Source: CAWEQO01 sp963811225
GTDB taxonomy: Bacteria > Chloroflexota > Anaerolineae > Anaerolineales > Anaerolineaceae
Assembly (NCBI GenBank): GCA_963811225.1
Contig: CAWEQO010000012.1
Coordinates: 751,730 to 815,729 of the forward strand
Length of the DNA stretch: 64,000 bases
Reading direction: 5' to 3'
Shown here: positions 41,155 through 50,106 of the stretch, in pieces
Numbering within the stretch: position 1 is the first letter of the stretch
Layout: each line of letters opens with the position of its first letter
Notes under the pieces: model-generated
The model's input: only the letters and a program-made list of their open reading frames with translations
What the model was told of the DNA's origin: nothing
Databases searched by the model: none
Made by a program: the position numbers and the translations under genes

Positions 41155-42270
41155 GTGACGAACAATACTACCATCCGTTACCCTCGCAATGTTATCGTGC
41201 GCAGGCTGCTGCGGCTGCTTGGACGCATCATCTTTCCCCTGTTTGCGCAAGTCAAAATTAACGGGCGAGAGAACTTCCCGAAATCAGGGCCGCTCATCCT
41301 GGCCGGCAATCATGTCGCCGTGGTGGAAGTGTTATTGATGGCGGTCTATGCGCCTTACCTCATCGAAATCCTCGGCACCGGAGACATCCCGCTTGATCCC
41401 AGCTACGCCTGGATGGGTAAGCTGTATCAATTCATTCCGATCAACCGAGGCAATATTGACCAGCAAGGTCTCAAGCAAGCTTTGAGCGTGCTGCAGCAAG
41501 GCGGCGTGCTGGCAATCTTCCCGGAGGGCGGCATCTGGCAGCCGGCCGCCATGCAGGCTCACACCGGCGTCTCTTATCTCAGCAGCCAGGGCAGCGCCCC
41601 GGTCCTGCCGATTGGTTTCGGCGGCATGCGCGGCGCTCTGGCTGCCATGCTGCACTTCAAGCGTCCCAAAATGACCATGACGGTCGGAGAGGTGCTGCCG
41701 CCGGTCGAAGTCAAACGCCCGGACCTGTCGCGCAAGGAGGCGCTGGTGCAAGGCGCCAACGATATCCTCGAGCGCATCCGCGCCCTGGTGCCCGTGGAGG
41801 AGCGCCAGCGCGCCACCCCCCTCCAAGTCGAGCGCTACGAATTGAACTTGCAGGTCATCAACCAGCAGGGGCAGTCCGTCTCGCCACCGCAGGCAGTGGC
41901 GATCGTCCAGGCGGCTCCGCTGGCGAAGTTCCTGTGCCAACCGGTGCTGCTGGACGTGTTCGTACGAAACCTGCACATGCCGCAGGTGCGGGCGCTGCAG
42001 TTTCCTCACCCCGCTCATCCCGCGGTTAAGGTCGAGCAGGCCGCCCAAGCCATTCTCGGCTACCTGGACGTTAATACCGGCTTCCTGACCTACCGCTTTG
42101 GTATGGAAGAAGGCATCGACATGCGCGCCGGGATCGCGCAGCTGCGTGATCTGGCAGCTTGGGCTGAAGGTCACGGTTACGCCATCGACATCCTCCCCGA
42201 ACACCATTACAAAGACGAGCAGGGCAGCGAAGTGATCGAGACCGGCGGCGTCGTCAGGCCCAACCTGTGA
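41155..42270 (+). CDS. PlsC-like 1-acylglycerol-3-phosphate acyltransferase family protein
   Basis: 371 residues from a GTG. The acyltransferase domain spans about 15-205. Motif I reads NHVAVVEVLL, so the usual HX4D is HX4E here. Motif II is in FIPINRG, motif III is FPEGGIW and motif IV is VLPIGFGG. The C-terminal 160 residues are not part of the standard domain and I do not recognise them. Probable role in phospholipid synthesis at the inner face of the membrane; the Asp-to-Glu change makes the exact activity uncertain. Confidence 0.82.
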   Translation: MTNNTTIRYPRNVIVRRLLRLLGRIIFPLFAQVKINGRENFPKSGPLILAGNHVAVVEVLLMAVYAPYLIEILGTGDIPLDPSYAWMGKLYQFIPINRGNIDQQGLKQALSVLQQGGVLAIFPEGGIWQPAAMQAHTGVSYLSSQGSAPVLPIGFGGMRGALAAMLHFKRPKMTMTVGEVLPPVEVKRPDLSRKEALVQGANDILERIRALVPVEERQRATPLQVERYELNLQVINQQGQSVSPPQAVAIVQAAPLAKFLCQPVLLDVFVRNLHMPQVRALQFPHPAHPAVKVEQAAQAILGYLDVNTGFLTYRFGMEEGIDMRAGIAQLRDLAAWAEGHGYAIDILPEHHYKDEQGSEVIETGGVVRPNL

Positions 42271-42405
42271 TCTTGGCTTTCCGTAAAACGCTCGGGGATC
42301 AATCGCCAATCCATAGAAAGACACTGCCTGTTGGAACCGGCTGTTTGCTGTATTCAGGCAGGCGGTATAGGATCTATGGTTGCGCAGTCATGGGATTGTG
42401 AATTT

Positions 42406-43284
42406 ATGGCTAAGAAGATCCTCCTCGATACCGATATTGGCAGCGACATTGATGACGCAGTCTGCCTGGCCTATCTCCTGGCCAACCCCGAATGCGATCT
42501 GCTCGGCATCACCACCGTCACCGGGCAGCCGGTCGAGCGCGCTCGCATGACCAGTGCCATGTGCCGTGCGGCCGGAAAGGACGTCCCTATCTTTGCCGGG
42601 CTGGAATCGCCGCTCCTGATCCGGCAGCGCCAGCCCGAAGCGCCGCAGTCACGCGCCCTGGCGAATTGGCCCCACCAGCGCGACTTCCCCTGCGGGGCAG
42701 ATGCCATCCTGTTCCTGCGCGACACCATCCGCGCCCACCCGGGCGAGATCACTCTGCTGACCATCGGCCCGCTGACCAACATCGGCGTGTTATTCAGCCT
42801 CGATCCCGAGATCCCGTCGCTGTTAAAGGGTATGTTCATCATGGGCGGAGCCTTTATCCCCCGGCCCGGACAGTATGAGATGGAATGGAACGAAATCGTC
42901 GATCCGCACGCGGCTGCCATCGTTTACAGCCGGCCCCCGCAAGTGCAGCGCTCAATTGGCATCGATGTGACCCTGCAAGTGCAGATGGACGCGCAGCAGG
43001 TCAGGCAGCGTTTTCGCTCTGCGCTGCTGCAGCCCGTGCTGGACTTCGCCGAGGTTTGGTTCCGCGAGCAAGACGTCATTACCTTCCACGATCCGCTCGC
43101 CGCCGCCTGCATTTTCGATCCCACCATCTGCCGCTTTGAATCCGGGCGCATAGACATCGAAACTACCGACCCAGACAAGCTGGGGAAAACCAGCTTCACT
43201 CCCGACCTGGACGCACAACAAGAGGTCGCTCTGGAAGTCCAACCCGATCGCTTCTTCAAGCACTTTTTCTCGATGTTCGAATAA
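42406..43284 (+). CDS. nucleoside hydrolase
   Basis: 292 residues. The N-terminal Asp cluster (LLDTDIGSDIDDAV) is the calcium-binding signature of inosine-uridine-type nucleoside hydrolases. GPLTNIG, the FIMGGAF strand, EWNEIVDPHAA and FHDPLAAA with a further Asp and His complete the active site. It splits ribonucleosides into base and ribose. Upstream in-frame ATGs exist (42376) but the family begins at the chosen one. It is convergent with proA, with 12 bp between stops. Confidence 0.92.
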   Translation: MAKKILLDTDIGSDIDDAVCLAYLLANPECDLLGITTVTGQPVERARMTSAMCRAAGKDVPIFAGLESPLLIRQRQPEAPQSRALANWPHQRDFPCGADAILFLRDTIRAHPGEITLLTIGPLTNIGVLFSLDPEIPSLLKGMFIMGGAFIPRPGQYEMEWNEIVDPHAAAIVYSRPPQVQRSIGIDVTLQVQMDAQQVRQRFRSALLQPVLDFAEVWFREQDVITFHDPLAAACIFDPTICRFESGRIDIETTDPDKLGKTSFTPDLDAQQEVALEVQPDRFFKHFFSMFE

Positions 43285-43296
43285 AGACTCTCTTCC

Positions 43297-44559
43297 TTAC
43301 TTCCTGACGTGGTACTCCCCCTCCACCACCCACTTGTACGTCGTCAGCTCGCGCAAGCCCATCGGACCGCGCGCATGCAGGCGCTGGGTTGAAATCGCCA
43401 CCTCGGCACCCAGGCCGAACTCGCCGCCGTCTGTGAAGCGCGTGCTGGCGTTTACGTACACCGCCGCCGAATCCACTTCGGCAATGAAGCGCCGGGAGTG
43501 TTCCTCGTCGCGGGTCAGGATGCCGTCCGAGTGCCCTGTGCTGTGCGCCTCGATGTGCTCGATCGCCTGGTCGATCCCGTCCACCACCTTGATCCCCAGC
43601 ACCAGCGACAGCCACTCCGTGTCAAAATCATCCACTCCAGCGGGCTGGGCCTGATCCCGCTGTTCCCTCGGCAAGCACTCCATCGCCCGCTCGTCCACCC
43701 GGAAGCTAACCCCATCCTTGTTCAGCGCCTGCACCAGCCGGGGAATGAATTCCTGCGCCACGCGCCGATCCACCAGGGCCGTGTCGAGCGCATTGCACAC
43801 CGTCGGTCGCTGGATCTTAGCGTTGCGGATCACCGCCAGCGACGCTTCCAGATCGGCGGTTTCATCCACATACAGGTGGCAAATGCCAATCCCGCCGGTA
43901 ATGACCGGGATCTGGCTGTTCTCCCGGCAGTACTGGTGCAGCTGCGCCGAGCCGCGCGGGATCAGCATGTCCACATACGCGTGCATCTTCAGCAGTTCGC
44001 CCACCAGCGCCCGGTCGGGGCTGTCGATGAACTGGACCGCTTCTTGCGGCACGGCAGTGCCCTCCAGGCCGCGCCGGATTGCCCCCACCAGCGCCCGGTT
44101 GGAGCGCAGCGTCTCGCTGCCGCCGCGTAGGATGATGGCGTTACCGGTCTTCAAAGCCAACCCGGCCACATCCACGGTTACGTTCGGCCGCGATTCATAG
44201 ATCACCGCCAGCACGCCCACCGGAATGCGCTGCTTGCGCAGTTTCAGTCCGTTTTCCAGGACGCTCGCGTCGAACACCTCTCCGACCGGGTCGGGCAGTC
44301 CGGCGATGCCGCGAAGGCTGTCGAGCATTCCCGCCATCCGGGTTTCGGTCAGCGTCAGCCGGTCGAGCAGCGCCTCTGACAGCCCCTTGGCCCTGCCCGC
44401 CTCGACATCCTCGCGGTTGGCTGCCAGGATCACATCACGCTCCCCTTCGATCTGCTCGGCTATCCGCAGCAAAGCCGCGTTCTTCTGCTCACTCAATGCC
44501 CTTGCCAGCTGCCGTGCCGCCTTACGCGCCGCTTTTCCCATCCCGTCCAATTTTGACAT
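43297..44559 (-). CDS. proA: gamma-glutamyl phosphate reductase
   Basis: 420 residues, normal length. Aldehyde-dehydrogenase fold with the family motifs IPVGVLAVIYESRPNVTVD, GNAIILRGGSE, the catalytic Cys in QRPTVCNALDT and STRFTDGGEFGLGAE near the end. It reduces glutamyl-5-phosphate to the semialdehyde in proline synthesis. AAAGGAGG precedes the ATG. It follows proB with an 80-bp gap that holds a palindrome. Confidence 0.96.
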   Translation of the reverse strand: MSKLDGMGKAARKAARQLARALSEQKNAALLRIAEQIEGERDVILAANREDVEAGRAKGLSEALLDRLTLTETRMAGMLDSLRGIAGLPDPVGEVFDASVLENGLKLRKQRIPVGVLAVIYESRPNVTVDVAGLALKTGNAIILRGGSETLRSNRALVGAIRRGLEGTAVPQEAVQFIDSPDRALVGELLKMHAYVDMLIPRGSAQLHQYCRENSQIPVITGGIGICHLYVDETADLEASLAVIRNAKIQRPTVCNALDTALVDRRVAQEFIPRLVQALNKDGVSFRVDERAMECLPREQRDQAQPAGVDDFDTEWLSLVLGIKVVDGIDQAIEHIEAHSTGHSDGILTRDEEHSRRFIAEVDSAAVYVNASTRFTDGGEFGLGAEVAISTQRLHARGPMGLRELTTYKWVVEGEYHVRK

Positions 44560-44580
44560 CCCTACCTCCTTTAGGAGTGA

Positions 44581-44630
44581 TTCGTCAATTGGGCAATAGG
44601 ATCAAGCTTCCTAACTGCCCAATTGACGAA
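44581..44630. repeat. palindrome in the proB-proA intercistronic gap
   Basis: Arms 44581-44595 and 44616-44630 (TTCGTCAATTGGGCA and its complement) enclose a second stem (TAGGA / TCCTA). It has no T-run, so it is not an obvious terminator. It sits between the proB stop and the proA Shine-Dalgarno. Confidence 0.75.
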
Positions 44631-44638
44631 GGGCCTCT

Positions 44639-45745
44639 CTACAACAACATCATATTATTATGATGAATGACCTCATCCCCATAGGTGTACCCCAACAGGC
44701 TCTCGATCTCCGCCGACTGGCGGCCCAACAACACCTGCAGGTCCTTGGAGGAATAGTTCACCAGGCCTAGCGCCGCTTCGTTCTCGGCGGGGTCCAGGAT
44801 ACGCACCGTGTCGCCCCGCTCGAAGCCGCCCTCCACCGCGGTGACACCTACCGGGAGCAAGCTGCCGCCACGCCGCAGCGCCTGGATCGCTCCGGCGTCC
44901 ACCTGCACCCGCCCAGCGCTGCGCATGCCGGCCAAGATGTAACGCTTGCGGCTCTCCATGGTGCTAATCAAGGGGGTGAAGCGTGTCCCCAGCCGCTCTC
45001 CGTTGACTACACGCTGCAAAACGTCCGGCTCGCCACCCGCTGCGATCACCACCGCCGCGCCTGAGCGTCGCGCCAGATCGGCAGCTTGCAGCTTGGTTGC
45101 CATGCCGCCCGTTCCCAATCCGCTCACGCTGCCCCCGGCCGCCTCGACGAGACTGCCCGGGATCTCCGGCGTATTCACCTCTTCCACCAGCCGGGCGTCA
45201 CTGTGATTGCGCGGGTCCGCGGTAAACAGTCCTGGCTGGTCGGTCAGCAGAACCAGCAGGTCCGCTCCGATTAAGTTAGCCACCAGCGCCGACAGGGTGT
45301 CGTTATCACCGAAGCGGATCTCTTCGGTCGCGATCGTATCGTTCTCATTAATGATCGGGATCACCCCTTGCGCCAGCAGGGCTTCAAGGGTGTTGTGGGC
45401 GTTCAAGTAGCGGTTGCGATCTGAAAGGTCAGAGCGGGTCAGCAGCACCTGGGCCACTTGTTTGCTGTACAGTTGGAAGATTTGGGAATAGATCGCCATC
45501 AGCCGCGGCTGCCCCACCGCCGAGAGCATCTGCTTAGAAGGGATGAATTTAGGTAGATCGGGGAAATTCAGGGCCTCGTTCCCGGCAGCAATCGCCCCTG
45601 AAGATGCCAGGGCCACCTGCACCCCATTGGAATGCAGCCTCGAAATTTGCCGTATCAACTCGACCATGCGCGGCAGTGACAGGTTAGACGTCTCCGCCGT
45701 AAGAGTAGATGTGCCCAATTTAACGACGATTCGATGGTAGGGCAT
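44639..45745 (-). CDS. proB: glutamate 5-kinase with PUA domain
   Basis: 368 residues. Kinase motifs are VVKLGTSTLTAE, SSGAIAAG, INENDTIATEEIRFGDNDTLSA and TDQPGLFTADPR, plus GTGGMATKLQAA. The C-terminal PUA domain (about 275-360) is present, as in the long bacterial form. It phosphorylates glutamate, the first step to proline, and is normally inhibited by proline. It begins 7 bp after the PEPCK/HprK-like gene, so it shares the gltA transcript. Confidence 0.96.
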   Translation of the reverse strand: MPYHRIVVKLGTSTLTAETSNLSLPRMVELIRQISRLHSNGVQVALASSGAIAAGNEALNFPDLPKFIPSKQMLSAVGQPRLMAIYSQIFQLYSKQVAQVLLTRSDLSDRNRYLNAHNTLEALLAQGVIPIINENDTIATEEIRFGDNDTLSALVANLIGADLLVLLTDQPGLFTADPRNHSDARLVEEVNTPEIPGSLVEAAGGSVSGLGTGGMATKLQAADLARRSGAAVVIAAGGEPDVLQRVVNGERLGTRFTPLISTMESRKRYILAGMRSAGRVQVDAGAIQALRRGGSLLPVGVTAVEGGFERGDTVRILDPAENEAALGLVNYSSKDLQVLLGRQSAEIESLLGYTYGDEVIHHNNMMLL

Positions 45746-45752
45746 AGAAAGA

Positions 45753-47558
45753 TCAATGCTGTGGTAACAGCACTCCTTCGATGGTTTCCATCAGCGCCCT
45801 GGCCGCCGCCGCCGGTCCCTCACGCTCCAAGCCGTGCACGCCCAGGCAGGTGCGCATCTCACCCACGAACGTATGGCTGTCGAACAGCGCCTGGAAAAAG
45901 TCCTGCGCCAGCCCTTCATGCAGCTCGCGATACTGAGGAGGGCCGAAGATGTTGCCAAAATATGATTCCACCATACCCGTAGTCGTGGTGGTGCCTTTGC
46001 TCATCACCGCCCCACGCCGATAAACCGCCAACGCTTCCTCCGGTGAGTGAAACGCCCGAATCACCGGATGCTCATCGTCCACCAGGTCATAGTTGTTGGC
46101 GTACAGGATGATGTCCACCGGATAGCCGCGCACCACTTCCTTGTATTTAGTCACCGGCAGCACCACCCGGGCGTTGGTCTGGTCGGGGTTCATCATGATC
46201 ACCCGGTCGATCTGCCCCAGGGCATAGCCCGACTGCAAATCATCCAGGCGCACGAAAGCGCCCATCTCGGTGCCAAAGCCATAAACCCGCCCATCCGGGC
46301 CAATCTGCAGCGAGCCCATATCGTCGGCGATCACGGTCAGGTCTTCGACGTGGCTGTTGCCGATCGTACGCAGCGCCTCCAGCGTCTCGGACTTGCCCGC
46401 GCCGGTATCCCCAACAATCAGCACGTTGATATCGCCGTCGTTGCGGAAGGCGATGTTCACCATCGCGCCGTGAAACGGCAGCCAACCCTGCTTCATGGCC
46501 TTGATGTTGTGCAAGGTCAGCACCATCTTCTTTAAATAACCGAAGTAGCCGTAGCGGTCACGGTACGGCACCGTGCCAACCAGAATGTCGTTCTCCTCAT
46601 CTTCGTAGAAGATCGTTTCGGAGCTCGTAGGCTCCTCTTCGAACGGCTTATGCCCGAAGATGAACACCGCGTCCGGCTGTCGGTCCAGGTCTTCATCGTC
46701 GGCCAGCTCGAACAGGTTGCTGAGCGAAAAGCCCAGCTCGAACAGGCTCAGGTTGAAGTAGATCAGGATCAGCTGCGGACCTACCTTGGCAGGATAGCAC
46801 AGCCAATCCTGCGGATCCATCTCGATCTGTTCCAGCGGGTTGGCGTACACCCGCTCGAACATGCCGCTGCGCTTATTGGACGGGGTGTTGAAGATCATTG
46901 GCGGATAGATGAGCACCTGGCGCAGCATGGGCGTCTGGTTGAGCTTCTCGTACAGCGGCGATTTGAACGGCACCTTCTTCTGCATTGCAATCGTGCCGAT
47001 CTCCACGCCTGCACTGACCTGGCGGTATACCCGCGGGTGACGCCCGGTGATGTTCTCCTGCACGTTGCGGTAGGCCTCGCGCACCACGTACATCAGCGCC
47101 TCGACCGTGTCGTTGAAGGTTCGATACGGCCGCCGATCCAGCCGGTCCTCCAGCGAGTCGCACACCATCAAACGGTGCAGCCGCCGCCAGTAGTTATAAA
47201 ACTGCTCAACGAAGTCGTTGAGCAGGCTCTTGTCTCGGAAGAACTGCTCCGAGCCTTCGAGCACCCTTGGAACGAGGTCTGCCGGGAGGTTCTCCAGGAA
47301 CTGCAGCGTTTGCGCCAGCAAGAGCATATCCTGCTGCAAAACCGGCGCATGATCGAAAATGCGCAGCAGCCGCGACTGCTTCTCTTCCAGGCTGTGAATG
47401 TACTGTTCGAGGATCTCCTGAAACAATCCACTTGCCAGAAGCTCGCTCGCACTGATATTCATTTTATTGCGCGAGTGCAGAACCACCTTACCATCGAAAA
47501 TGCGGTAGGACTTGCCGGCCGACGTTGACGAGCTGCTGCGATACGTTCCTACATCCAT
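45753..47558 (-). CDS. P-loop protein of the PEP carboxykinase / HPr kinase fold
   Basis: 601 residues. The first 350 residues are helical with no domain I can name. A P-loop, VGDTGAGKSETLEAL (about 382-396), is followed by VIADDMGSL; this pairing is close to HPr kinase (GKSE-A...ADD). GTEMGAFVRLDDL and the late segment MSKGTTTTTGMVESYFGNIFGPP recall ATP-type PEP carboxykinase. The two families share a fold. It lies 23 bp after gltA and 7 bp before proB, so a role at the PEP/oxaloacetate node or in its regulation is plausible. Whether it is an enzyme or a protein kinase is open. Confidence 0.7.
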   Translation of the reverse strand: MDVGTYRSSSSTSAGKSYRIFDGKVVLHSRNKMNISASELLASGLFQEILEQYIHSLEEKQSRLLRIFDHAPVLQQDMLLLAQTLQFLENLPADLVPRVLEGSEQFFRDKSLLNDFVEQFYNYWRRLHRLMVCDSLEDRLDRRPYRTFNDTVEALMYVVREAYRNVQENITGRHPRVYRQVSAGVEIGTIAMQKKVPFKSPLYEKLNQTPMLRQVLIYPPMIFNTPSNKRSGMFERVYANPLEQIEMDPQDWLCYPAKVGPQLILIYFNLSLFELGFSLSNLFELADDEDLDRQPDAVFIFGHKPFEEEPTSSETIFYEDEENDILVGTVPYRDRYGYFGYLKKMVLTLHNIKAMKQGWLPFHGAMVNIAFRNDGDINVLIVGDTGAGKSETLEALRTIGNSHVEDLTVIADDMGSLQIGPDGRVYGFGTEMGAFVRLDDLQSGYALGQIDRVIMMNPDQTNARVVLPVTKYKEVVRGYPVDIILYANNYDLVDDEHPVIRAFHSPEEALAVYRRGAVMSKGTTTTTGMVESYFGNIFGPPQYRELHEGLAQDFFQALFDSHTFVGEMRTCLGVHGLEREGPAAAARALMETIEGVLLPQH

Positions 47559-47581
47559 CCCTGATCCACCTTTACTTTCAA

Positions 47582-48943
47582 TTATCCCGCCACCGGCTGC
47601 GAGGCCTTCGGTTGCGGCTGTGGTTTCTTTGGCTGCTCTTCTTTTTCTTCGATCATCTCTTCCAGCATCCGGGTCGTCAGCGATTTGGGCCGCTCGATCG
47701 GTTTCATCAGAACCCGGGCCCAGGTAGCGTGGGTGGTGATGCCCAGCGCCCGGCTGACCCCAAACAGCACCGTGAAGAAATCGTATTCACGCACGCCGTA
47801 ATGATACTGCAGCGAGCCTGAGATGGCGTCCACGTTTGGCCAGGGGTTGCTAACCTTGCCCAACTTCTGCAGCACGCCCGGGATCGCATCATACACCAGT
47901 TGGACCAACTGGAACAGCTCGTCTTTGGGTAAGTACTTTTTGCCGAAGTTAAGCTGGGCGGTGAAGCGCGGATCGGTGGTACGCAGCACAGCGTGACCGT
48001 AGCCTGGGATCACCTGACCGGCGTTCAGCTGCTCCCAGGCGAAGTCGGCCAGTTCCTGCCGGGTCGGGAAGTTTGGAAAACGCTCCTTGACGCTCATCAG
48101 CCAGCGCAGCACTTCTTGGTTCGCCAATCCGTGCAGCGGCCCGGCCAAGCCATCCATACCGGCCGAGACCGAATAGTACGTATCCGACAGGGCGGACGCC
48201 ACCAGATGGGCCGTATGAGCGCTGACGTTGCCGCCCTCATGATCCGAATGGATCACGAAGAACAAGCGGCACAGGTCTTGATACTCTTTATCGTCGCCCT
48301 TGCCGATCATATAGGCAAAATTCGCGCCCCAATCCAGGTCCGGGTTGGGCTTAACAATCTGCCCATCCCGGTACTTCAGGTTGTAGATAAAAGCCGCCAG
48401 CCCCGGCAGCCTGGCCGTCAAATTCAGGCTGTCTTCCAGATAGTAGCGCCAGTATTCATCCTTCGGGATACCCTCTTCGTACTTCTTGGCGAACACCGAC
48501 TCGTTCTGCATGATTAAGATACCTTGAGAAAACAGGACCATCGGGTGGGTTTCCTTTGGCATCGCTCGCAGCACGTCGTAGACGTACTGCGGGATTTCGC
48601 TGCGCGTCTTCCACTCTTTCTCGACTTCCTGCGCCTGCGCTTTCGTCGGTATGGCGTTAGCCATCAACAGGTAATACAACCCCCCGACCATCGGGTACTC
48701 CGAGCCTTCCCATTTGGGCAGAGCTTCGAGGATTTCCGGAATGCTGTACCCGCGAAAACGGATGCCCTCCTGAGGATCGACGTAGGAAATGTCACTGACC
48801 TGAACGGGCACACCACGAACGCCGCCGTAAATCTGTTCGACCGTAACGCCGGCAATTTCGAAAGCTCCATGTTCCTTGACCAGCTTGGAAACGCGCTCAC
48901 GCCAAATCGGAACCAGATCACTGATCTTCTCTTCAAGTATCAT
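47582..48943 (-). CDS. gltA: citrate synthase (eukaryotic-type)
   Basis: 453 residues from an ATG with GGAG; an upstream codon at 48970 is less likely. Active-site regions: SDHEGGNVSAHTAHLVASALSD and GPLHGLANQEVLRWL with the first catalytic His, PGYGHAVLRTTDPR with the second, and the late Asp/Arg region near VREYDFFTVLFGVSRALG. These wordings are those of the mitochondrial-like (type I) group. The last 30 residues are a Pro/Lys/Gln tail without counterpart. Condenses acetyl-CoA with oxaloacetate. First gene of a gltA, PEPCK-like, proB, proA operon. Confidence 0.95.
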   Translation of the reverse strand: MILEEKISDLVPIWRERVSKLVKEHGAFEIAGVTVEQIYGGVRGVPVQVSDISYVDPQEGIRFRGYSIPEILEALPKWEGSEYPMVGGLYYLLMANAIPTKAQAQEVEKEWKTRSEIPQYVYDVLRAMPKETHPMVLFSQGILIMQNESVFAKKYEEGIPKDEYWRYYLEDSLNLTARLPGLAAFIYNLKYRDGQIVKPNPDLDWGANFAYMIGKGDDKEYQDLCRLFFVIHSDHEGGNVSAHTAHLVASALSDTYYSVSAGMDGLAGPLHGLANQEVLRWLMSVKERFPNFPTRQELADFAWEQLNAGQVIPGYGHAVLRTTDPRFTAQLNFGKKYLPKDELFQLVQLVYDAIPGVLQKLGKVSNPWPNVDAISGSLQYHYGVREYDFFTVLFGVSRALGITTHATWARVLMKPIERPKSLTTRMLEEMIEEKEEQPKKPQPQPKASQPVAG

Positions 48944-49035
48944 TCCGCACTCTCCTGCTACAACAATCAACGAACTCTATCTGGATATAAACGTTCACAC
49001 ACCCCTGTACGTGCAGTTGCGCCGAGCGATGCCGG

Positions 49036-49836
49036 TTACATCGCCTGCTGCGGAACCGGACGGCGGTATGGGTTTGGCGCGCCCCGGTAGCCCATCTCAC
49101 GAGAAATTTCGTAAGCGACCTCCGTCACCATCCGGCTGTATTTCTCTGTGCTTTCTTCCGTGAATCGTTGGGTGGGACCAGAAATGGTCAATGCTGCAGA
49201 GATATCACCGTTCTGATCGTAAATGGGGGCAGCCACCCCCGAGGCCTCCAAGATCCACTCTCCGTAGCTCACGGCGTAGCCCTGTTCGGCAACCTTATCC
49301 AGCTCCACTTCCAAATCCTGGCGGTCGGCGATGGTGTTACTGGTCAGGGGTTCCAGCTTCATCGAATCCAGCAAGGCGTTGCGGTGAGCCTTAGAGACGA
49401 ACGCCAGGAAGACCTTGCCCGCCGATCCTGCATACAACGGCAAGCGCCGCCCGATGCGAGCGTCGATCCGCACAATGTGCGGGCTTTCCAGGCGCTCTAC
49501 GCAAACTCGCTCGCTGCCCTCCAGCACGTACAGGCTGATGGTTTCAAGCGTTTCCACATGCAGTTGCTCCATCAACGGCAGCGCTTGCTTGCGCACGTCC
49601 AAATTCGAAGTGTACACTCCTGCCCAAGACAGTAATTTCCCCCCCAAAGAATAGGCTCGTGTGACCGGGTTCTGGTTCAACAGACCGATGTCCTTCATCG
49701 CAGCCATCAAACGTCCCGACGTGCTGCTCGACAGGCCAACCATCCGTGCGGCTTCCCGCACCCCCAGCTCTGGATGATCCTGTGTAAAGCAGTCCAGTAA
49801 GGCCACAACTCGATGCAAAGTGTTGAACTTATCCAT
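49036..49836 (-). CDS. IclR-family transcriptional regulator
   Basis: 266 residues. The N-terminal winged helix (about 1-65: TLHRVVALLDCF, GVREAARMVGLSSSTSGRLMAAM) is followed by the IclR effector domain (SLYVLEGSERVCVERLES, LPLYAGSAGKVFLAF, GYAVSYGEWILEASGVAAPIYD). AAGGG lies upstream of the ATG. It sits between gltA and the divergent icd-aconitase genes, so it probably controls the TCA block. A perfect promoter and a palindromic operator precede it, which points to autoregulation. Confidence 0.92.
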   Translation of the reverse strand: MDKFNTLHRVVALLDCFTQDHPELGVREAARMVGLSSSTSGRLMAAMKDIGLLNQNPVTRAYSLGGKLLSWAGVYTSNLDVRKQALPLMEQLHVETLETISLYVLEGSERVCVERLESPHIVRIDARIGRRLPLYAGSAGKVFLAFVSKAHRNALLDSMKLEPLTSNTIADRQDLEVELDKVAEQGYAVSYGEWILEASGVAAPIYDQNGDISAALTISGPTQRFTEESTEKYSRMVTEVAYEISREMGYRGAPNPYRRPVPQQAM

Positions 49837-49853
49837 ATCAAAGAATCCCTTTT

Positions 49854-49879
49854 GTCCCACTTAATGGGACACTGTCCCA
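49854..49879. promoter_or_regulatory. candidate IclR-family operator
   Basis: GTCCCA-CTTAA-TGGGAC (49854-49870) is a perfect palindrome, followed after 3 bp by a third half-site GTCCCA (49874-49879). It lies just downstream of the -10 box of the regulator's own promoter, where a bound repressor would block transcription. Confidence 0.65.
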
Positions 49880-49893
49880 AAAACCATTGATCT

Positions 49894-49923
49894 ATTATAG
49901 GGCTTTTCGGGCTTCTTTGTCAA
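49894..49923 (-). promoter_or_regulatory. promoter of the IclR-family gene
   Basis: On the minus strand TTGACA (49918-49923), 18 bp, TATAAT (49894-49899), both perfect boxes. Confidence 0.8.
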
Positions 49924-49967
49924 CCCCTTAAATTATATTGTTATAACTTGAGCTTGCCGTGATATGA

Positions 49968-50008
49968 TTTCAGGGAGAGGCCTTCTGCAGCGGCGCCCTC
50001 CCTGAAAC
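49968..50008. repeat. inverted repeat between the divergent IclR and icd genes
   Basis: TTTCAGGGAG (49968-49977) and CTCCCTGAAA (49999-50008) are perfect 10-bp arms with a 21-bp spacer. It lies upstream of both promoters and may be a second regulatory site or a DNA hairpin. Sequence differs from the GTCCCA operator. Confidence 0.45.
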
Positions 50009-50044
50009 CAAACCACCACCTCGGCAGTTACAACTGGACATTAA

Positions 50045-50072
50045 TTGTCTATTTACTAGAATGTATTATACT
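50045..50072 (+). promoter_or_regulatory. promoter of icd
   Basis: TTGTCT (50045-50050), 16 bp, TATACT (50067-50072), 34 bp before the icd start. Confidence 0.6.
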
Positions 50073-50106
50073 ATATTAATAAGATTAGGATTCTCTGGTT
50101 TATGGG

